Below are positions 36,701 through 50,315 of a DNA stretch of 64,000 nt, one piece after another. Within the stretch, counting starts at the first letter, position 1. The number at the start of each line of letters is the position of its first letter. The stretch is from Synchiropus splendidus (lineage: Eukaryota; Chordata; Actinopteri; Syngnathiformes; Callionymidae), in NCBI RefSeq assembly GCF_027744825.2, contig NW_026527096.1, forward strand, positions 1 through 64,000, written 5' to 3'. Both the position numbers and the translations under genes were made by a program. The notes below the pieces were generated by a model, which was not told the DNA's origin, did not search any database, and worked only from the letters and a program-made list of their open reading frames with translations.

Positions 36701-38847
36701 TTTTATGTTTGGCGTTCCGAAACCCACCTTATCTCAGGCTGAAAAGCGTTTTTGTGCATTGTGCCATAACTTTTCAGGAAAGCTTCAGAACATGAAATTT
36801 TAACCTCCCACTATAGCAGAAAGGGTCTTTCTAGTAGTTGCACATCAAATCTAAACTGTCTGAAGTGTTTTTCCAAAGTTATTAACACTTTTATGTTTGG
36901 CGTTCCGAAACCCACCTTATCTCAGGCTGAAAAGCGTTTTTGTGCATTGTGCCATAACTTTTCAGGGAAGCTTCAGAACATGAAATTTTAACCTCCCACT
37001 ATAGCAGAAAGGGTCTTTCTAGTAGTTGCACATCAAATCTAAACTGTCTGAAGTGTTTTTCCAAAGTTATCAACACTTTTATGTTTGGCGTTCCGAAACC
37101 CACCTTATCTCAGGCTGAAAAGCGTTTTTACGCATTGTGCCATAACTTTTCAGGGAAGCTTCAGAACATGAAATTTTAACCCCCCACTATAGCAGAAAGG
37201 GTCTTTCTAGTAGTTGCACATCAAATCTAAACTGTCTGAAGTGTTTTTCCAAAGTTATCAACACTTTTATGTTTGGCGTTCCGAAACCCACCTTATCTCA
37301 GGCTGAAAAGCGTTTTTGTGCATTGTGCCATAACTTTTCAGGAAAGCTTCAGAACATGAAATTTTAACCTCCCACTATAGCAGAAAGGGTCTTTCTAGTA
37401 GTTGCACATCAAATCTAAACTGTCTGAAGTGTTTTTCCAAAGTTATCAACACTTTTATGTTTGGCGTTCCGAAACCCACCTTATCTCAGGCTGAAAAGCG
37501 TTTTTGTGCATTGTGCCATAACTTTTCAGGAAAGCTTCAGAACATGAAATTTTAACCTCCCACTATAGCAGAAAGGGTCTTTCTAGTAGTTGCACATCAA
37601 ATCTAAACTGTCTGTAGCGTTTTTCCAAAGTTATCAACACTTTTATGTTTGGCGTTCCGAAACCCACCTTATCTCAGGCTGAAAAGCGTTTTTGTGCATT
37701 GTGCCATAACTTTTCAGGGAAGCTTCAGAACATGAAATTTTAACCTCCCACTATAGCAGAAAGGGTCTTTCTAGTAGTTGCACATCAAATCTAAACTGTC
37801 TGAAGTGTTTTTCCAAAGTTATCAACACTTTTATGTTTGGCGTTCCGAAACCCACCTTATCTCAGGCTGAAAAGCGTTTTTGTGCATTGTGCCATAACTT
37901 TTCAGGGAAGCTTCAGAACATGAAATTTTAACCTCCCACTATAGCAGAAAGGGTCTTTCTAGTAGTTGCACAACAAATCTAAGCTGTCTGAAGTGTTTTT
38001 CAAAAGTTATCAACACTTTTATGTTTGGCGTTCCGAAACCCACCTTATCTCAGGCTGAAAAGCGTTTTTGTGCATTGTGCCATAACTTTTCAGGAAAGCT
38101 TCAGAACATGAAATTTTAACCTCCCACTATAGCAGAAAGGGTCTTTCTAGTAGTTGCACATCAAATCTAAACTGTCTGAAGTGTTTTTCCAAAGTTATCA
38201 ACACTTTTATGTTTGGCGTTCCGAAACCCACCTTATCTCAGGCTGAAAAGCGTTTTTGTGCATTGTGCCATAACTTTTCAGGAAAGCTTCAGAACATGAA
38301 ATTTTAACCTCCCACTATAGCAGAAAGGGTCTTTCTAGTAGTTGCACATCAAATCTAAACTGTCTGAAGTGTTTTTCCAAAGTTATCAACACTTTTATGT
38401 TTGGCGTTCCGAAACCCACCTTATCTCAGGCTGAAAAGCGTTTTTACGCATTGTGCCATAACTTTTCAGGGAAGCTTCAGAACATGAAATTTTAACCTCC
38501 CACTATAGCAGAAAGGGTCTTTCTAGTAGGTGCACATCAAATCTAAGCTCTCTGAAGTGTTTTTCGAAAGTTATCAACACTTTTATGTTTGGCGTTCCGA
38601 AACCCACCTTATCTCAGGCTGAAAAGCGTTTTTGTGCATTGTGCCATAACTTTTCAGGGAAGCTTCAGAACATGAAATTTTAACCTCCCACTATAGCAGA
38701 AAGGGTCTTTCTAGTAGGTGCACATCAAATCTAAGCTGTCTGAAGTGTTTTTCGAAAGTTATCAACACTTTTATGTTTGGCGTTCCGAAACCCACCTTAT
38801 CTCAGGCTGAAAAGCGTTTTTGTGCATTGTGCCATAACTTTTCAGGG
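33772..38847 (+). repeat. Array block H2: 27-monomer HOR copy, nearest relative of H1
   Basis: Order: 5-6-3-1-2-4-5-3-1-5-3-1-2-6-3-1-2-3-6-6-6-6-5-6-3-1-4. I noticed no base difference from H1 over the first 21 monomers, so these are very recent copies. H2 has one T84/C87 monomer where H1 has two, so the A66 mark lies only 4,888 bp from its H1 partner (33085 and 37973). A terminal class 4 monomer (38660-38847) brings the total back to 27. The equal length of H1 and H2 therefore hides two compensating one-monomer changes. Confidence 0.92.
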
Positions 38848-41800
38848 AAGCTTCAGAACATGAAATTTTAACCTCCCACTATAGCAGAAAGGGTGTTTCT
38901 AGTAGTTGCACATCAAATCTAAGCTGTCTGAAGTGTTTTTCAAAAGTTATCAACACTTTTATGTTTGGCGTTCCGAAACCCACCTTATCTCAGGCTGAAA
39001 AGCGTTTTTGTGCATTGTGCCATAACTTTTCAGAAAAGCTTCAGAACATGAAATTTTAACCTCCCACTATAGCAGAAAGGGTCTTTCTAGTAGTTGCACA
39101 TCAAATCTAAACTGTCTGAAGTGTTTTTCCAAAGTTATCAACACTTTTATGTTCGGCGTTCCGAAACCCACCTTATCTCAGGCTGAAAAGCGTTTTTGTG
39201 CATTGTGCCATAACTTTTCAGGAAAGCTTCAGAACATGAAATTTTAACCTCCCACTATAGCAGAAAGGGTCTTTCTAGTAGTTGCACATCAAATCTAAAC
39301 TGTCTGAAGTGTTTTTCCAAAGTTATCAACACTTTTATGTTTGGCGTTCCGAAACCCACCTTATCTCAGGCTGAAAAGCGTTTTTACGCATTGTGCCATA
39401 ACTTTTCAGGGAAGCTTCAGAACATGAAATTTTAACCTCCCACTATAGCAGAAAGGGTCTTTCTAGTAGGTGCACATCAAATCTAAGCTCTCTGAAGTGT
39501 TTTTCGAAAGTTATCAACACTTTTATGTTTGGCGTTCCGAAACCCACCTTATCTCAGGCTGAAAAGCGTTTTTGTGCATTGTGCCATAACTTTTCAGGGA
39601 AGCTTCAGAACATGAAATTTTAACCTCCCACTATAGCAGAAAGGGTCTTTCTAGTAGTTGCACATCAAATCTAAACTGTCTGAAGTGTTTTTCCAAAGTT
39701 ATTAACACTTTTATGTTTGGCGTTCCGAAACCCACCTTATCTCAGGCTGAAAAGCGTTTTTGTGCATTGTGCCATAACTTTTCAGGGAAGCTTCAGAACA
39801 TGAAATTTTAACCTCCCACTATAGCAGAAAGGGTCTTTCTAGTAGGTGCACATCAAATCTAAGCTGTCTGAAGTGTTTTTCGAAAGTTATCAACACTTTT
39901 ATGTTTGGCGTTCCGAAACCCACCTTATCTCAGGCTGAAAAGCGTTTTTGTGCATTGTGCCATAACTTTTCAGGGAAGCTTCAGAACATGAAATTTTAAC
40001 CTCCCACTATAGCAGAAAGGGTCTTTCTAGTAGTTGCACATCAAATCTAAGCTGTCTGAAGTGTTTTTCAAAAGTTATCAACACTTTTATGTTTGGCGTT
40101 CCGAAACCCACCTTATCTCAGGCTGAAAAGCGTTTTTGTGCATTGTGCCATAACTTTTCAGAAAAGCTTCAGAACATGAAATTTTAACCTCCCACTATAG
40201 CAGAAAGGGTCTTTCTAGTAGTTGCACATCAAATCTAAACTGTCTGAAGTGTTTTTCCAAAGTTATCAACACTTTTATGTTTGGCGTTCCGAAACCCACC
40301 TTATCTCAGGCTGAAAAGCGTTTTTACGCATTGTGCCATAACTTTTCAGGGAAGCTTCAGAACATGAAATTTTAACCTCCCACTATAGCAGAAAGGGTCT
40401 TTCTAGTAGGTGCACATCAAATCTAAGCTCTCTGAAGTGTTTTTCGAAAGTTATCAACACTTTTATGTTTGGCGTTCCGAAACCCACCTTATCTCAGGCT
40501 GAAAAGCGTTTTTGTGCATTGTGCCATAACTTTTCATGAAAGCTTCAGAACATGAAATTTTAACCTCCCACTATAGCAGAAAGGGTCTTTCTAGTAGTTG
40601 CACATCAAATCTAAACTGTCTGAAGTGTTTTTCCAAAGTTATTAACACTTTTATGTTTGGCGTTCCGAAACCCACCTTATCTCAGGCTGAAAAGCGTTTT
40701 TGTGCATTGTGCCATAACTTTTCAGGGAAGCTTCAGAACATGAAATTTTAACCTCCCACTATAGCAGAAAGGGTCTTTCTAGTAGTTGCACATCAAATCT
40801 AAACTGTCTGAAGTGTTTTTCCAAAGTTATCAACACTTTTATGTTTGGCGTTCCGAAACCCACCTTATCTCAGGCTGAAAAGCGTTTTTACGCATTGTGC
40901 CATAACTTTTCAGGGAAGCTTCAGAACATGAAATTTTAACCTCCCACTATAGCAGAAAGGGTCTTTCTAGTAGGTGCACATCAAATCTAAGCTCTCTGAA
41001 GTGTTTTTCGAAAGTTATCAACACTTTTATGTTTGGCGTTCCGAAACCCACCTTATCTCAGGCTGAAAAGCGTTTTTGTGCATTGTGCCATAACTTTTCA
41101 GGGAAGCTTCAGAACATGAAATTTTAACCTCCCTCTATAGCAGAAAGGGTCTTTCTAGTAGTTGCACATCAAATCTAAACTGTCTGAAGTGTTTTTCCAA
41201 AGTTATTAACACTTTTATGTTTGGCGTTCCGAAACCCACGTTATCTCAGGCTGAAAAGCGTTTTTGTGCATTGTGCCATAACTTTTCAGGGAAGCTTCAG
41301 AACATGAAATTTTAACCTCCCACTATAGCAGAAAGGGTCTTTCTAGTAGTTGCACATCAAATCTAAACTGTCTGAAGTGTTTTTCTAAAGTTATCAACAC
41401 TTTTATGTTTGGCGTTCCGAAACCCACCTTATCTCAGGCTGAAAAGCGTTTTTGTGCATTGTGCCATAACTTTTCAGGGAAGCTTCAGAACATGAAATTT
41501 TAACCTCCCACTATAGCAGAAAGGGTCTTTCTAGTAGTTGCACATCAAATCTAAACTGTCTGAAGTGTTTTTCCAAAGTTATCAACACTTTTATGTTTGG
41601 CGTTCCGAAACCCACCTTATCTCAGGCTGAAAAGCGTTTTTACGCATTGTGCCATAACTTTTCAGGGAAGCTTCAGAACATGAAATTTTAACCTCCCACT
41701 ATAGCAGAAATGGTCTTTCTAGTAGGTGCACATCAAATCTAAGCTCTCTGAAGTGTTTTTCGAAAGTTATCAACACTTTTATGTTTGGCGTTCCGAAACC

Positions 41801-41855
41801 CACCTTATCTCAGGCTGAAAAGCGTTTTTGTGCATTGTGCCATAACTTTTCAGGA

Positions 41856-43171
41856 AAGCTTCAGAACATGAAATTTTAACCTCCCACTATAGCAGAAAGG
41901 GTCTTTCTAGTAGTTGCACATCAAATCTAAACTGTCTGAAGTGTTTTTCCAAAGTTATTAACACTTTTATGTTTGACGTTCCGAAACCCACCTTATCTCA
42001 GGCTGAAAAGCGTTTTTGTGCATTGTGCCATAACTTTTCAGGGAAGCTTCAGAACATGAAATTTTAACCTCCCACTATAGCAGAAAGGGTCTTTCTAGTA
42101 GTTGCACATCAAATCTAAACTGTCTGAAGTGTTTTTCCAAAGTTATCAACACTTTTATGTTTGGCGTTCCGAAACCCACCTTATCTCAGGCTGAAAAGCG
42201 TTTTTACGCATTGTGCCATAACTTTTCAGGGAAGCTTCAGAACATGAAATTTTAACCTCCCACTATAGCAGAAAGAGTCTTTCTAGTAGTTGCACATCAA
42301 ATCTAAACTGTCTGAAGTGTTTTTCCAAAGTTATCAACACTTTTATGTTTGGCGTTCCGAAACCCACCTTATCTCAGGCTGAAAAGCGTTTTTACGCATT
42401 GTGCCATAACTTTTCAGGGAAGCTTCAGAACATGAAATTTTAACCTCCCACTATAGCAGAAAGGGTCTTTCTAGTAGGTGCACATCAAATCTAAGCTCTC
42501 TGAAGTGTTTTTCGAAAGTTATCAACACTTTTATGTTTGGCGTTCCGAAACCCACCTTATCTCAGGCTGAAAAGCGTTTTTGTGCATTGTGCCATAACTT
42601 TTCAGGGAAGCTTCAGAACATGAAATTTTAACCTCCCACTATAGCAGAAAGGGTCTTTCTAGTAGTTGCACATCAAATCTAAACTGTCTGAAGTGTTTTT
42701 CCAAAGTTATCAACACTTTTATGTTTGGCGTTCCGAAACCCACCTTATCTCAGGCTGAAAAGCGTTTTTGTGCATTGTGCCATAACTTTTCAGGGAAGCT
42801 TCAGAACATGAAATTTTAACCTCCCACTATAGCAGAAAGGGTCTTTCTAGTAGTTGCACATCAAATCTAAACTGTCTGAAGTGTTTTTCCAAAGTTATCA
42901 ACACTTTTATGTTTGGCGTTCCGAAACCAACCTTATCTCAGGCTGAAAAGCGTTTTTGTGCATTGTGCCATAACTTTTCAGGGAAGCTTCAGAACATGAA
43001 ATTTTAACCTCCCACTATAGCAGAAAGGGTCTTTCTAGTAGTTGCACAACAAATCTAAGCTGTCTGAAGTGTTTTTCAAAAGTTATCAACACTTTTATGT
43101 TTGGCGTTCCGAAACCCACCTTATCTCAGGCTGAAAAGCGTTTTTGTGCATTGTGCCATAACTTTTCAGGA
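41856..43171 (+). repeat. 7-monomer tandem duplication, copy 1 (1,316 bp)
   Basis: Class order is 2-3-3-1-6-6-5. Four private marks recur 1,316 bp (7 x 188) to the right: A for G at 41976, A for G at 42276, A for C at 42929 and A66 at 43049. The first three occur nowhere else that I saw, so the duplication is recent and confined to H3. Confidence 0.93.
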
Positions 43172-44487
43172 AAGCTTCAGAACATGAAATTTTAACCTCC
43201 CACTATAGCAGAAAGGGTCTTTCTAGTAGTTGCACATCAAATCTAAACTGTCTGAAGTGTTTTTCCAAAGTTATTAACACTTTTATGTTTGACGTTCCGA
43301 AACCCACCTTATCTCAGGCTGAAAAGCGTTTTTGTGCATTGTGCCATAACTTTTCAGGGAAGCTTCAGAACATGAAATTTTAACCTCCCACTATAGCAGA
43401 AAGGGTCTTTCTAGTAGTTGCACATCAAATCTAAACTGTCTGAAGTGTTTTTCCAAAGTTATCAACACTTTTATGTTTGGCGTTCCGAAACCCACCTTAT
43501 CTCAGGCTGAAAAGCGTTTTTACGCATTGTGCCATAACTTTTCAGGGAAGCTTCAGAACATGAAATTTTAACCTCCCACTATAGCAGAAAGAGTCTTTCT
43601 AGTAGTTGCACATCAAATCTAAACTGTCTGAAGTGTTTTTCCAAAGTTATCAACACTTTTATGTTTGGCGTTCCGAAACCCACCTTATCTCAGGCTGAAA
43701 AGCGTTTTTACGCATTGTGCCATAACTTTTCAGGGAAGCTTCAGAACATGAAATTTTAACCTCCCACTATAGCAGAAAGGGTCTTTCTAGTAGGTGCACA
43801 TCAAATCTAAGCTCTCTGAAGTGTTTTTCGAAAGTTATCAACACTTTTATGTTTGGCGTTCCGAAACCCACCTTATCTCAGGCTGAAAAGCGTTTTTGTG
43901 CATTGTGCCATAACTTTTCAGGGAAGCTTCAGAACATGAAATTTTAACCTCCCACTATAGCAGAAAGGGTCTTTCTAGTAGTTGCACATCAAATCTAAAC
44001 TGTCTGAAGTGTTTTTCCAAAGTTATCAACACTTTTATGTTTGGCGTTCCGAAACCCACCTTATCTCAGGCTGAAAAGCGTTTTTGTGCATTGTGCCATA
44101 ACTTTTCAGGGAAGCTTCAGAACATGAAATTTTAACCTCCCACTATAGCAGAAAGGGTCTTTCTAGTAGTTGCACATCAAATCTAAACTGTCTGAAGTGT
44201 TTTTCCAAAGTTATCAACACTTTTATGTTTGGCGTTCCGAAACCAACCTTATCTCAGGCTGAAAAGCGTTTTTGTGCATTGTGCCATAACTTTTCAGGGA
44301 AGCTTCAGAACATGAAATTTTAACCTCCCACTATAGCAGAAAGGGTCTTTCTAGTAGTTGCACAACAAATCTAAGCTGTCTGAAGTGTTTTTCAAAAGTT
44401 ATCAACACTTTTATGTTTGGCGTTCCGAAACCCACCTTATCTCAGGCTGAAAAGCGTTTTTGTGCATTGTGCCATAACTTTTCAGGA
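43172..44487 (+). repeat. 7-monomer tandem duplication, copy 2 (1,316 bp)
   Basis: It repeats 41856-43171 with the same class order and the same private marks at 43292, 43592, 44245 and 44365. The unit before it is a class 5 monomer (A66), whereas copy 1 follows a class 1 monomer ending GGA. This places the new junction at or near the monomer boundary at 43172. After copy 2 the block continues with the usual 6-3-1. Confidence 0.93.
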
Positions 44488-45427
44488 AAGCTTCAGAACA
44501 TGAAATTTTAACCTCCCACTATAGCAGAAAGGGTCTTTCTAGTAGTTGCACATCAAATCTAAACTGTCTGAAGTGTTTTTCCAAAGTTATCAACACTTTT
44601 ATGTTTGGCGTTCCGAAACCCACCTTATCTCAGGCTGAAAAGCGTTTTTGTGCATTGTGCCATAACTTTTCAGGAAAGCTTCAGAACATGAAATTTTAAC
44701 CTCCCACTATAGCAGAAAGGGTCTTTCTAGTAGTTGCACATCAAATCTAAACTGTCTGAAGTGTTTTTCCAAAGTTATCAACACTTTTATGTTTGGCGTT
44801 CCGAAACCCACCTTATCTCAGGCTGAAAAGCGTTTTTACGCATTGTGCCATAACTTTTCAGGGAAGCTTCAGAACATGAAATTTTAACCTCCCACTATAG
44901 CAGAAAGGGTCTTTCTAGTAGGTGCACATCAAATCTAAGCTCTCTGAAGTGTTTTTCGAAAGTTATCAACACTTTTATGTTTGGCGTTCCGAAACCCACC
45001 TTATCTCAGGCTGAAAAGCGTTTTTGTGCATTGTGCCATAACTTTTCAGGGAAGCTTCAGAACATGAAATTTTAACCTCCCACTATAGCAGAAAGGGTCT
45101 TTCTAGTAGTTGCACATCAAATCTAAACTGTCTGAAGTGTTTTTCCAAAGTTATTAACACTTTTATGTTTGGCGTTCCGAAACCCACCTTATCTCAGGCT
45201 GAAAAGCGTTTTTGTGCATTGTGCCATAACTTTTCAGGGAAGCTTCAGAACATGAAATTTTAACCTCCCACTATAGCAGAAAGGGTCTTTCTAGTAGGTG
45301 CACATCAAATCTAAGCTGTCTGAAGTGTTTTTCGAAAGTTATCAACACTTTTATGTTTGGCGTTCCGAAACCCACCTTATCTCAGGCTGAAAAGCGTTTT
45401 TGTGCATTGTGCCATAACTTTTCAGGG

Positions 45428-48400
45428 AAGCTTCAGAACATGAAATTTTAACCTCCCACTATAGCAGAAAGGGTGTTTCTAGTAGTTGCACATCAAATCT
45501 AAGCTGTCTGAAGTGTTTTTCAAAAGTTATCAACACTTTTATGTTTGGCGTTCCGAAACCCACCTTATCTCAGGCTGAAAAGCGTTTTTGTGCATTGTGC
45601 CATAACTTTTCAGAAAAGCTTCAGAACATGAAATTTTAACCTCCCACTATAGCAGAAAGGGTCTTTCTAGTAGTTGCACATCAAATCTAAACTGTCTGAA
45701 GTGTTTTTCGAAAGTTATCAACACTTTTATGTTTGGCGTTCCGAAACCCACCTTATCTCAGGCTGAAAAGCGTTTTTGTGCATTGTGCCATAACTTTTCA
45801 GGAAAGCTTCAGAACATGAAATTTTAACCTCCCACTATAGCAGAAAGGGTCTTTCTAGTAGTTGCACATCAAATCTAAACTGTCTGAAGTGTTTTTCCAA
45901 AGTTATCAACACTTTTATGTTTGGCGTTCCGAAACCCACCTTATCTCAGGCTGAAAAGCGTTTTTACGCATTGTGCCATAACTTTTCAGGGAAGCTTCAG
46001 AACATGAAATTTTAACCTCCCACTATAGCAGAAAGGGTCTTTCTAGTAGGTGCACATCAAATCTAAGCTCTCTGAAGTGTTTTTCGAAAGTTATCAACAC
46101 TTTTATGTTTGGCGTTCCGAAACCCACCTTATCTCAGGCTGAAAAGCGTTTTTGTGCATTGTGCCATAACTTTTCAGGGAAGCTTCAGAACATGAAATTT
46201 TAACCTCCCACTATAGCAGAAAGGGTCTTTCTAGTAGTTGCACATCAAATCTAAACTGTCTGAAGTGTTTTTCCAAAGTTATTAACACTTTTATGTTTGG
46301 CGTTCCGAAACCCACCTTATCTCAGGCTGAAAAGCGTTTTTGTGCATTGTGCCATAACTTTTCAGGGAAGCTTCAGAACATGAAATTTTAACCTCCCACT
46401 ATAGCAGAAAGGGTCTTTCTAGTAGGTGCACATCAAATCTAAGCTGTCTGAAGTGTTTTTCGAAAGTTATCAACACTTTTATGTTTGGCGTTCCGAAACC
46501 CACCTTATCTCAGGCTGAAAAGCGTTTTTGTGCATTGTGCCATAACTTTTCAGGGAAGCTTCAGAACATGAAATTTTAACCTCCCACTATAGCAGAAAGG
46601 GTCTTTCTAGTAGTTGCACATCAAATCTAAGCTGTCTGAAGTGTTTTTCAAAAGTTATCAACACTTTTATGTTTGGCGTTCCGAAACCCACCTTATCTCA
46701 GGCTGAAAAGCGTTTTTGTGCATTGTGCCATAACTTTTCAGAAAAGCTTCAGAACATGAAATTTTAACCTCCCACTATAGCAGAAAGGGTCTTTCTAGTA
46801 GTTGCACATCAAATCTAAACTGTCTGAAGTGTTTTTCCAAAGTTATCAACACTTTTATGTTTGGCGTTCCGAAACCCACCTTATCTCAGGCTGAAAAGCG
46901 TTTTTACGCATTGTGCCATAACTTTTCAGGGAAGCTTCAGAACATGAAATTTTAACCTCCCACTATAGCAGAAAGGGTCTTTCTAGTAGGTGCACATCAA
47001 ATCTAAGCTCTCTGAAGTGTTTTTCGAAAGTTATCAACACTTTTATGTTTGGGGTTCCGAAACCCACCTTATCTCAGGCTGAAAAGCGTTTTTGTGCATT
47101 GTGCCATAACTTTTCATGAAAGCTTCAGAACATGAAATTTTAACCTCCCACTATAGCAGAAAGGGTCTTTCTAGTAGTTGCACATCAAATCTAAACTGTC
47201 TGAAGTGTTTTTCCAAAGTTATTAACACTTTTATGTTTGGCGTTCCGAAACCCACCTTATCTCAGGCTGAAAAGCGTTTTTGTGCATTGTGCCATAACTT
47301 CTCAGGGAAGCTTCAGAACATGAAATTTTAACCTCCCACTATAGCAGAAAGGGTCTTTCTAGTAGTTGCACATCAAATCTAAACTGTCTGAAGTGTTTTT
47401 CCAAAGTTATCAACACTTTTATGTTTGGCGTTCCGAAACCCACCTTATCTCAGGCTGAAAAGCGTTTTTGTGCATTGTGCCATAACTTTTCAGGAAAGCT
47501 TCAGAACATGAAATTTTAACCTCCCACTATAGCAGAAAGGGTCTTTCTAGTAGTTGCACATCAAATCTAAACTGTCTGAAGTGTTTTTCCAAAGTTATCA
47601 ACACTTTTATGTTTGGCGTTCCGAAACCCACCTTATCTCAGGCTGAAAAGCGTTTTTACGCATTGTGCCATAACTTTTCAGGGAAGCTTCAGAACATGAA
47701 ATTTTAACCTCCCACTATAGCAGAAAGGGTCTTTCTAGTAGGTGCACATCAAATCTAAGCTCTCTGAAGTGTTTTTCGAAAGTTATCAACACTTTTATGT
47801 TTGGCGTTCCGAAACCCACCTTATCTCAGGCTGAAAAGCGTTTTTGTGCATTGTGCCATAACTTTTCAGGAAAGCTTCAGAACATGAAATTTTAACCTCC
47901 CACTATAGCAGAAAGGGTCTTTCTAGTAGTTGCACATCAAATCTAAACTGTCTGAAGTGTTTTTCCAAAGTTATTAACACTTTTATGTTTGGCGTTCCGA
48001 AACCCACCTTATCTCAGGCTGAAAAGCGTTTTTGTGCATTGTGCCATAACTTTTCAGGGAAGCTTCAGAACATGAAATTTTAACCTCCCACTATAGCAGA
48101 AAGGGTCTTTCTAGTAGTTGCACATCAAATCTAAACTGTCTGAAGTGTTTTTCCAAAGTTATCAACACTTTTATGTTTGGCGTTCCGAAACCCACCTTAT
48201 CTCAGGCTGAAAAGCGTTTTTACGCATTGTGCCATAACTTTTCAGGGAAGCTTCAGAACATGAAATTTTAACCCCCCACTATAGCAGAAAGGGTCTTTCT
48301 AGTAGTTGCACATCAAATCTAAACTGTCTGAAGTGTTTTTCCAAAGTTATCAACACTTTTATGTTTGGCGTTCCGAAACCCACCTTATCTCAGGCTGAAA

Positions 48401-50127
48401 AGCGTTTTTGTGCATTGTGCCATAACTTTTCAGGGAAGCTTCAGAACATGAAATTTTAACCTCCCACTATAGCAGAAAGGGTCTTTCTAGTAGTTGCACA
48501 TCAAATCTAAGCTGTCTGAAGTGTTTTTCAAAAGTTATCAACACTTTTATGTTTGGCGTTCCGAAACCCACCTTATCTCAGGCTGAAAAGCGTTTTTGTG
48601 CATTGTGCCATAACTTTTCAGGAAAGCTTCAGAACATGAAATTTTAACCTCCCACTATAGCAGAAAGGGTCTTTCTAGTAGTTGCACATCAAATCTAAAC
48701 TGTCTGAAGTGTTTTTCCAAAGTTATCAACACTTTTATGTTTGGCGTTCCGAAACCCACCTTATCTCAGGCTGAAAAGCGTTTTTGTGCATTGTGCCATA
48801 ACTTTTCAGGAAAGCTTCAGAACATGAAATTTTAACCTCCCACTATAGCAGAAAGGGTCTTTCTAGTAGTTGCACATCAAATCTAAACTGTCTGTAGCGT
48901 TTTTCCAAAGTTATCAACACTTTTATGTTTGGCGTTCCGAAACCCACCTTATCTCAGGCTGAAAAGCGTTTTTGTGCATTGTGCCATAACTTTTCAGGGA
49001 AGCTTCAGAACATGAAATTTTAACCTCCCACTATAGCAGAAAGGGTCTTTCTAGTAGTTGCACATCAAATCTAAACTGTCTGAAGTGTTTTTCCAAAGTT
49101 ATCAACACTTTTATGTTTGGCGTTCCGAAACCCACCTTATCTCAGGCTGAAAAGCGTTTTTGTGCATTGTGCCATAACTTTTCAGGGAAGCTTCAGAACA
49201 TGAAATTTTAACCTCCCACTATAGCAGAAAGGGTCTTTCTAGTAGTTGCACAACAAATCTAAGCTGTCTGAAGTGTTTTTCAAAAGTTATCAACACTTTT
49301 ATGTTTGGCGTTCCGAAACCCACCTTATCTCAGGCTGAAAAGCGTTTTTGTGCATTGTGCCATAACTTTTCAGGAAAGCTTCAGAACATGAAATTTTAAC
49401 CTCCCACTATAGCAGAAAGGGTCTTTCTAGTAGTTGCACATCAAATCTAAACTGTCTGAAGTGTTTTTCCAAAGTTATCAACACTTTTATGTTTGGCGTT
49501 CCGAAACCCACCTTATCTCAGGCTGAAAAGCGTTTTTGTGCATTGTGCCATAACTTTTCAGGAAAGCTTCAGAACATGAAATTTTAACCTCCCACTATAG
49601 CAGAAAGGGTCTTTCTAGTAGTTGCACATCAAATCTAAACTGTCTGAAGTGTTTTTCCAAAGTTATCAACACTTTTATGTTTGGCGTTCCGAAACCCACC
49701 TTATCTCAGGCTGAAAAGCGTTTTTACGCATTGTGCCATAACTTTTCAGGGAAGCTTCAGAACATGAAATTTTAACCTCCCACTATAGCAGAAAGGGTCT
49801 TTCTAGTAGGTGCACATCAAATCTAAGCTCTCTGAAGTGTTTTTCGAAAGTTATCAACACTTTTATGTTTGGCGTTCCGAAACCCACCTTATCTCAGGCT
49901 GAAAAGCGTTTTTGTGCATTGTGCCATAACTTTTCAGGGAAGCTTCAGAACATGAAATTTTAACCTCCCACTATAGCAGAAAGGGTCTTTCTAGTAGGTG
50001 CACATCAAATCTAAGCTGTCTGAAGTGTTTTTCGAAAGTTATCAACACTTTTATGTTTGGCGTTCCGAAACCCACCTTATCTCAGGCTGAAAAGCGTTTT
50101 TGTGCATTGTGCCATAACTTTTCAGGG
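45428..50127 (+). repeat. Array block H4: 25-monomer HOR copy (4,700 bp)
   Basis: Order: 5-6-3-1-2-4-5-3-1-2-6-3-1-2-3-6-5-6-6-6-5-6-3-1-4. Compared with H1 it lacks one of the 5-3-1 triplets before the TGA-ending monomer (ATG at 47116), and it has a class 5 monomer ending GGA where H1 has class 6 after the C27 monomer. Markers in order: G48 (45475), G122 (47053), C27 (48274), T84/C87 (48895), A66 (49253). Its second monomer carries G at unit position 95 (45710), as does the second monomer of H0 (25594). Confidence 0.86.
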
Positions 50128-50315
50128 AAGCTTCAGAACATGAAATTTTAACCTCCCACTATAGCAGAAAGGGTGTTTCTAGTAGTTGCACATCAAATCT
50201 AAGCTGTCTGAAGTGTTTTTCAAAAGTTATCAACACTTTTATGTTTGGCGTTCCGAAACCCACCTTATCTCAGGCTGAAAAGCGTTTTTGTGCATTGTGC
50301 CATAACTTTTCAGAA

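Larger units (their letters stand above)
38848..45427 (+). repeat. Array block H3: 35-monomer HOR copy with internal 7-monomer duplication
   Basis: Order: 5-6-3-1-2-4-5-3-1-2-3-1-2-6-3-1, then 2-3-3-1-6-6-5 twice, then 6-3-1-2-4. It begins and ends with the same marks as the other right-family copies (G48 at 38895, and at 45475 opening H4). The TGA-ending class 1 monomer (ATG at 40536) lacks the G122 mark found in H1, H2, H4, H5 and H6. Private substitutions not seen elsewhere include C for T near 39154, T for A in CCCACT near 41134, G for C near 41240 and T for G near 41711. Confidence 0.87.
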
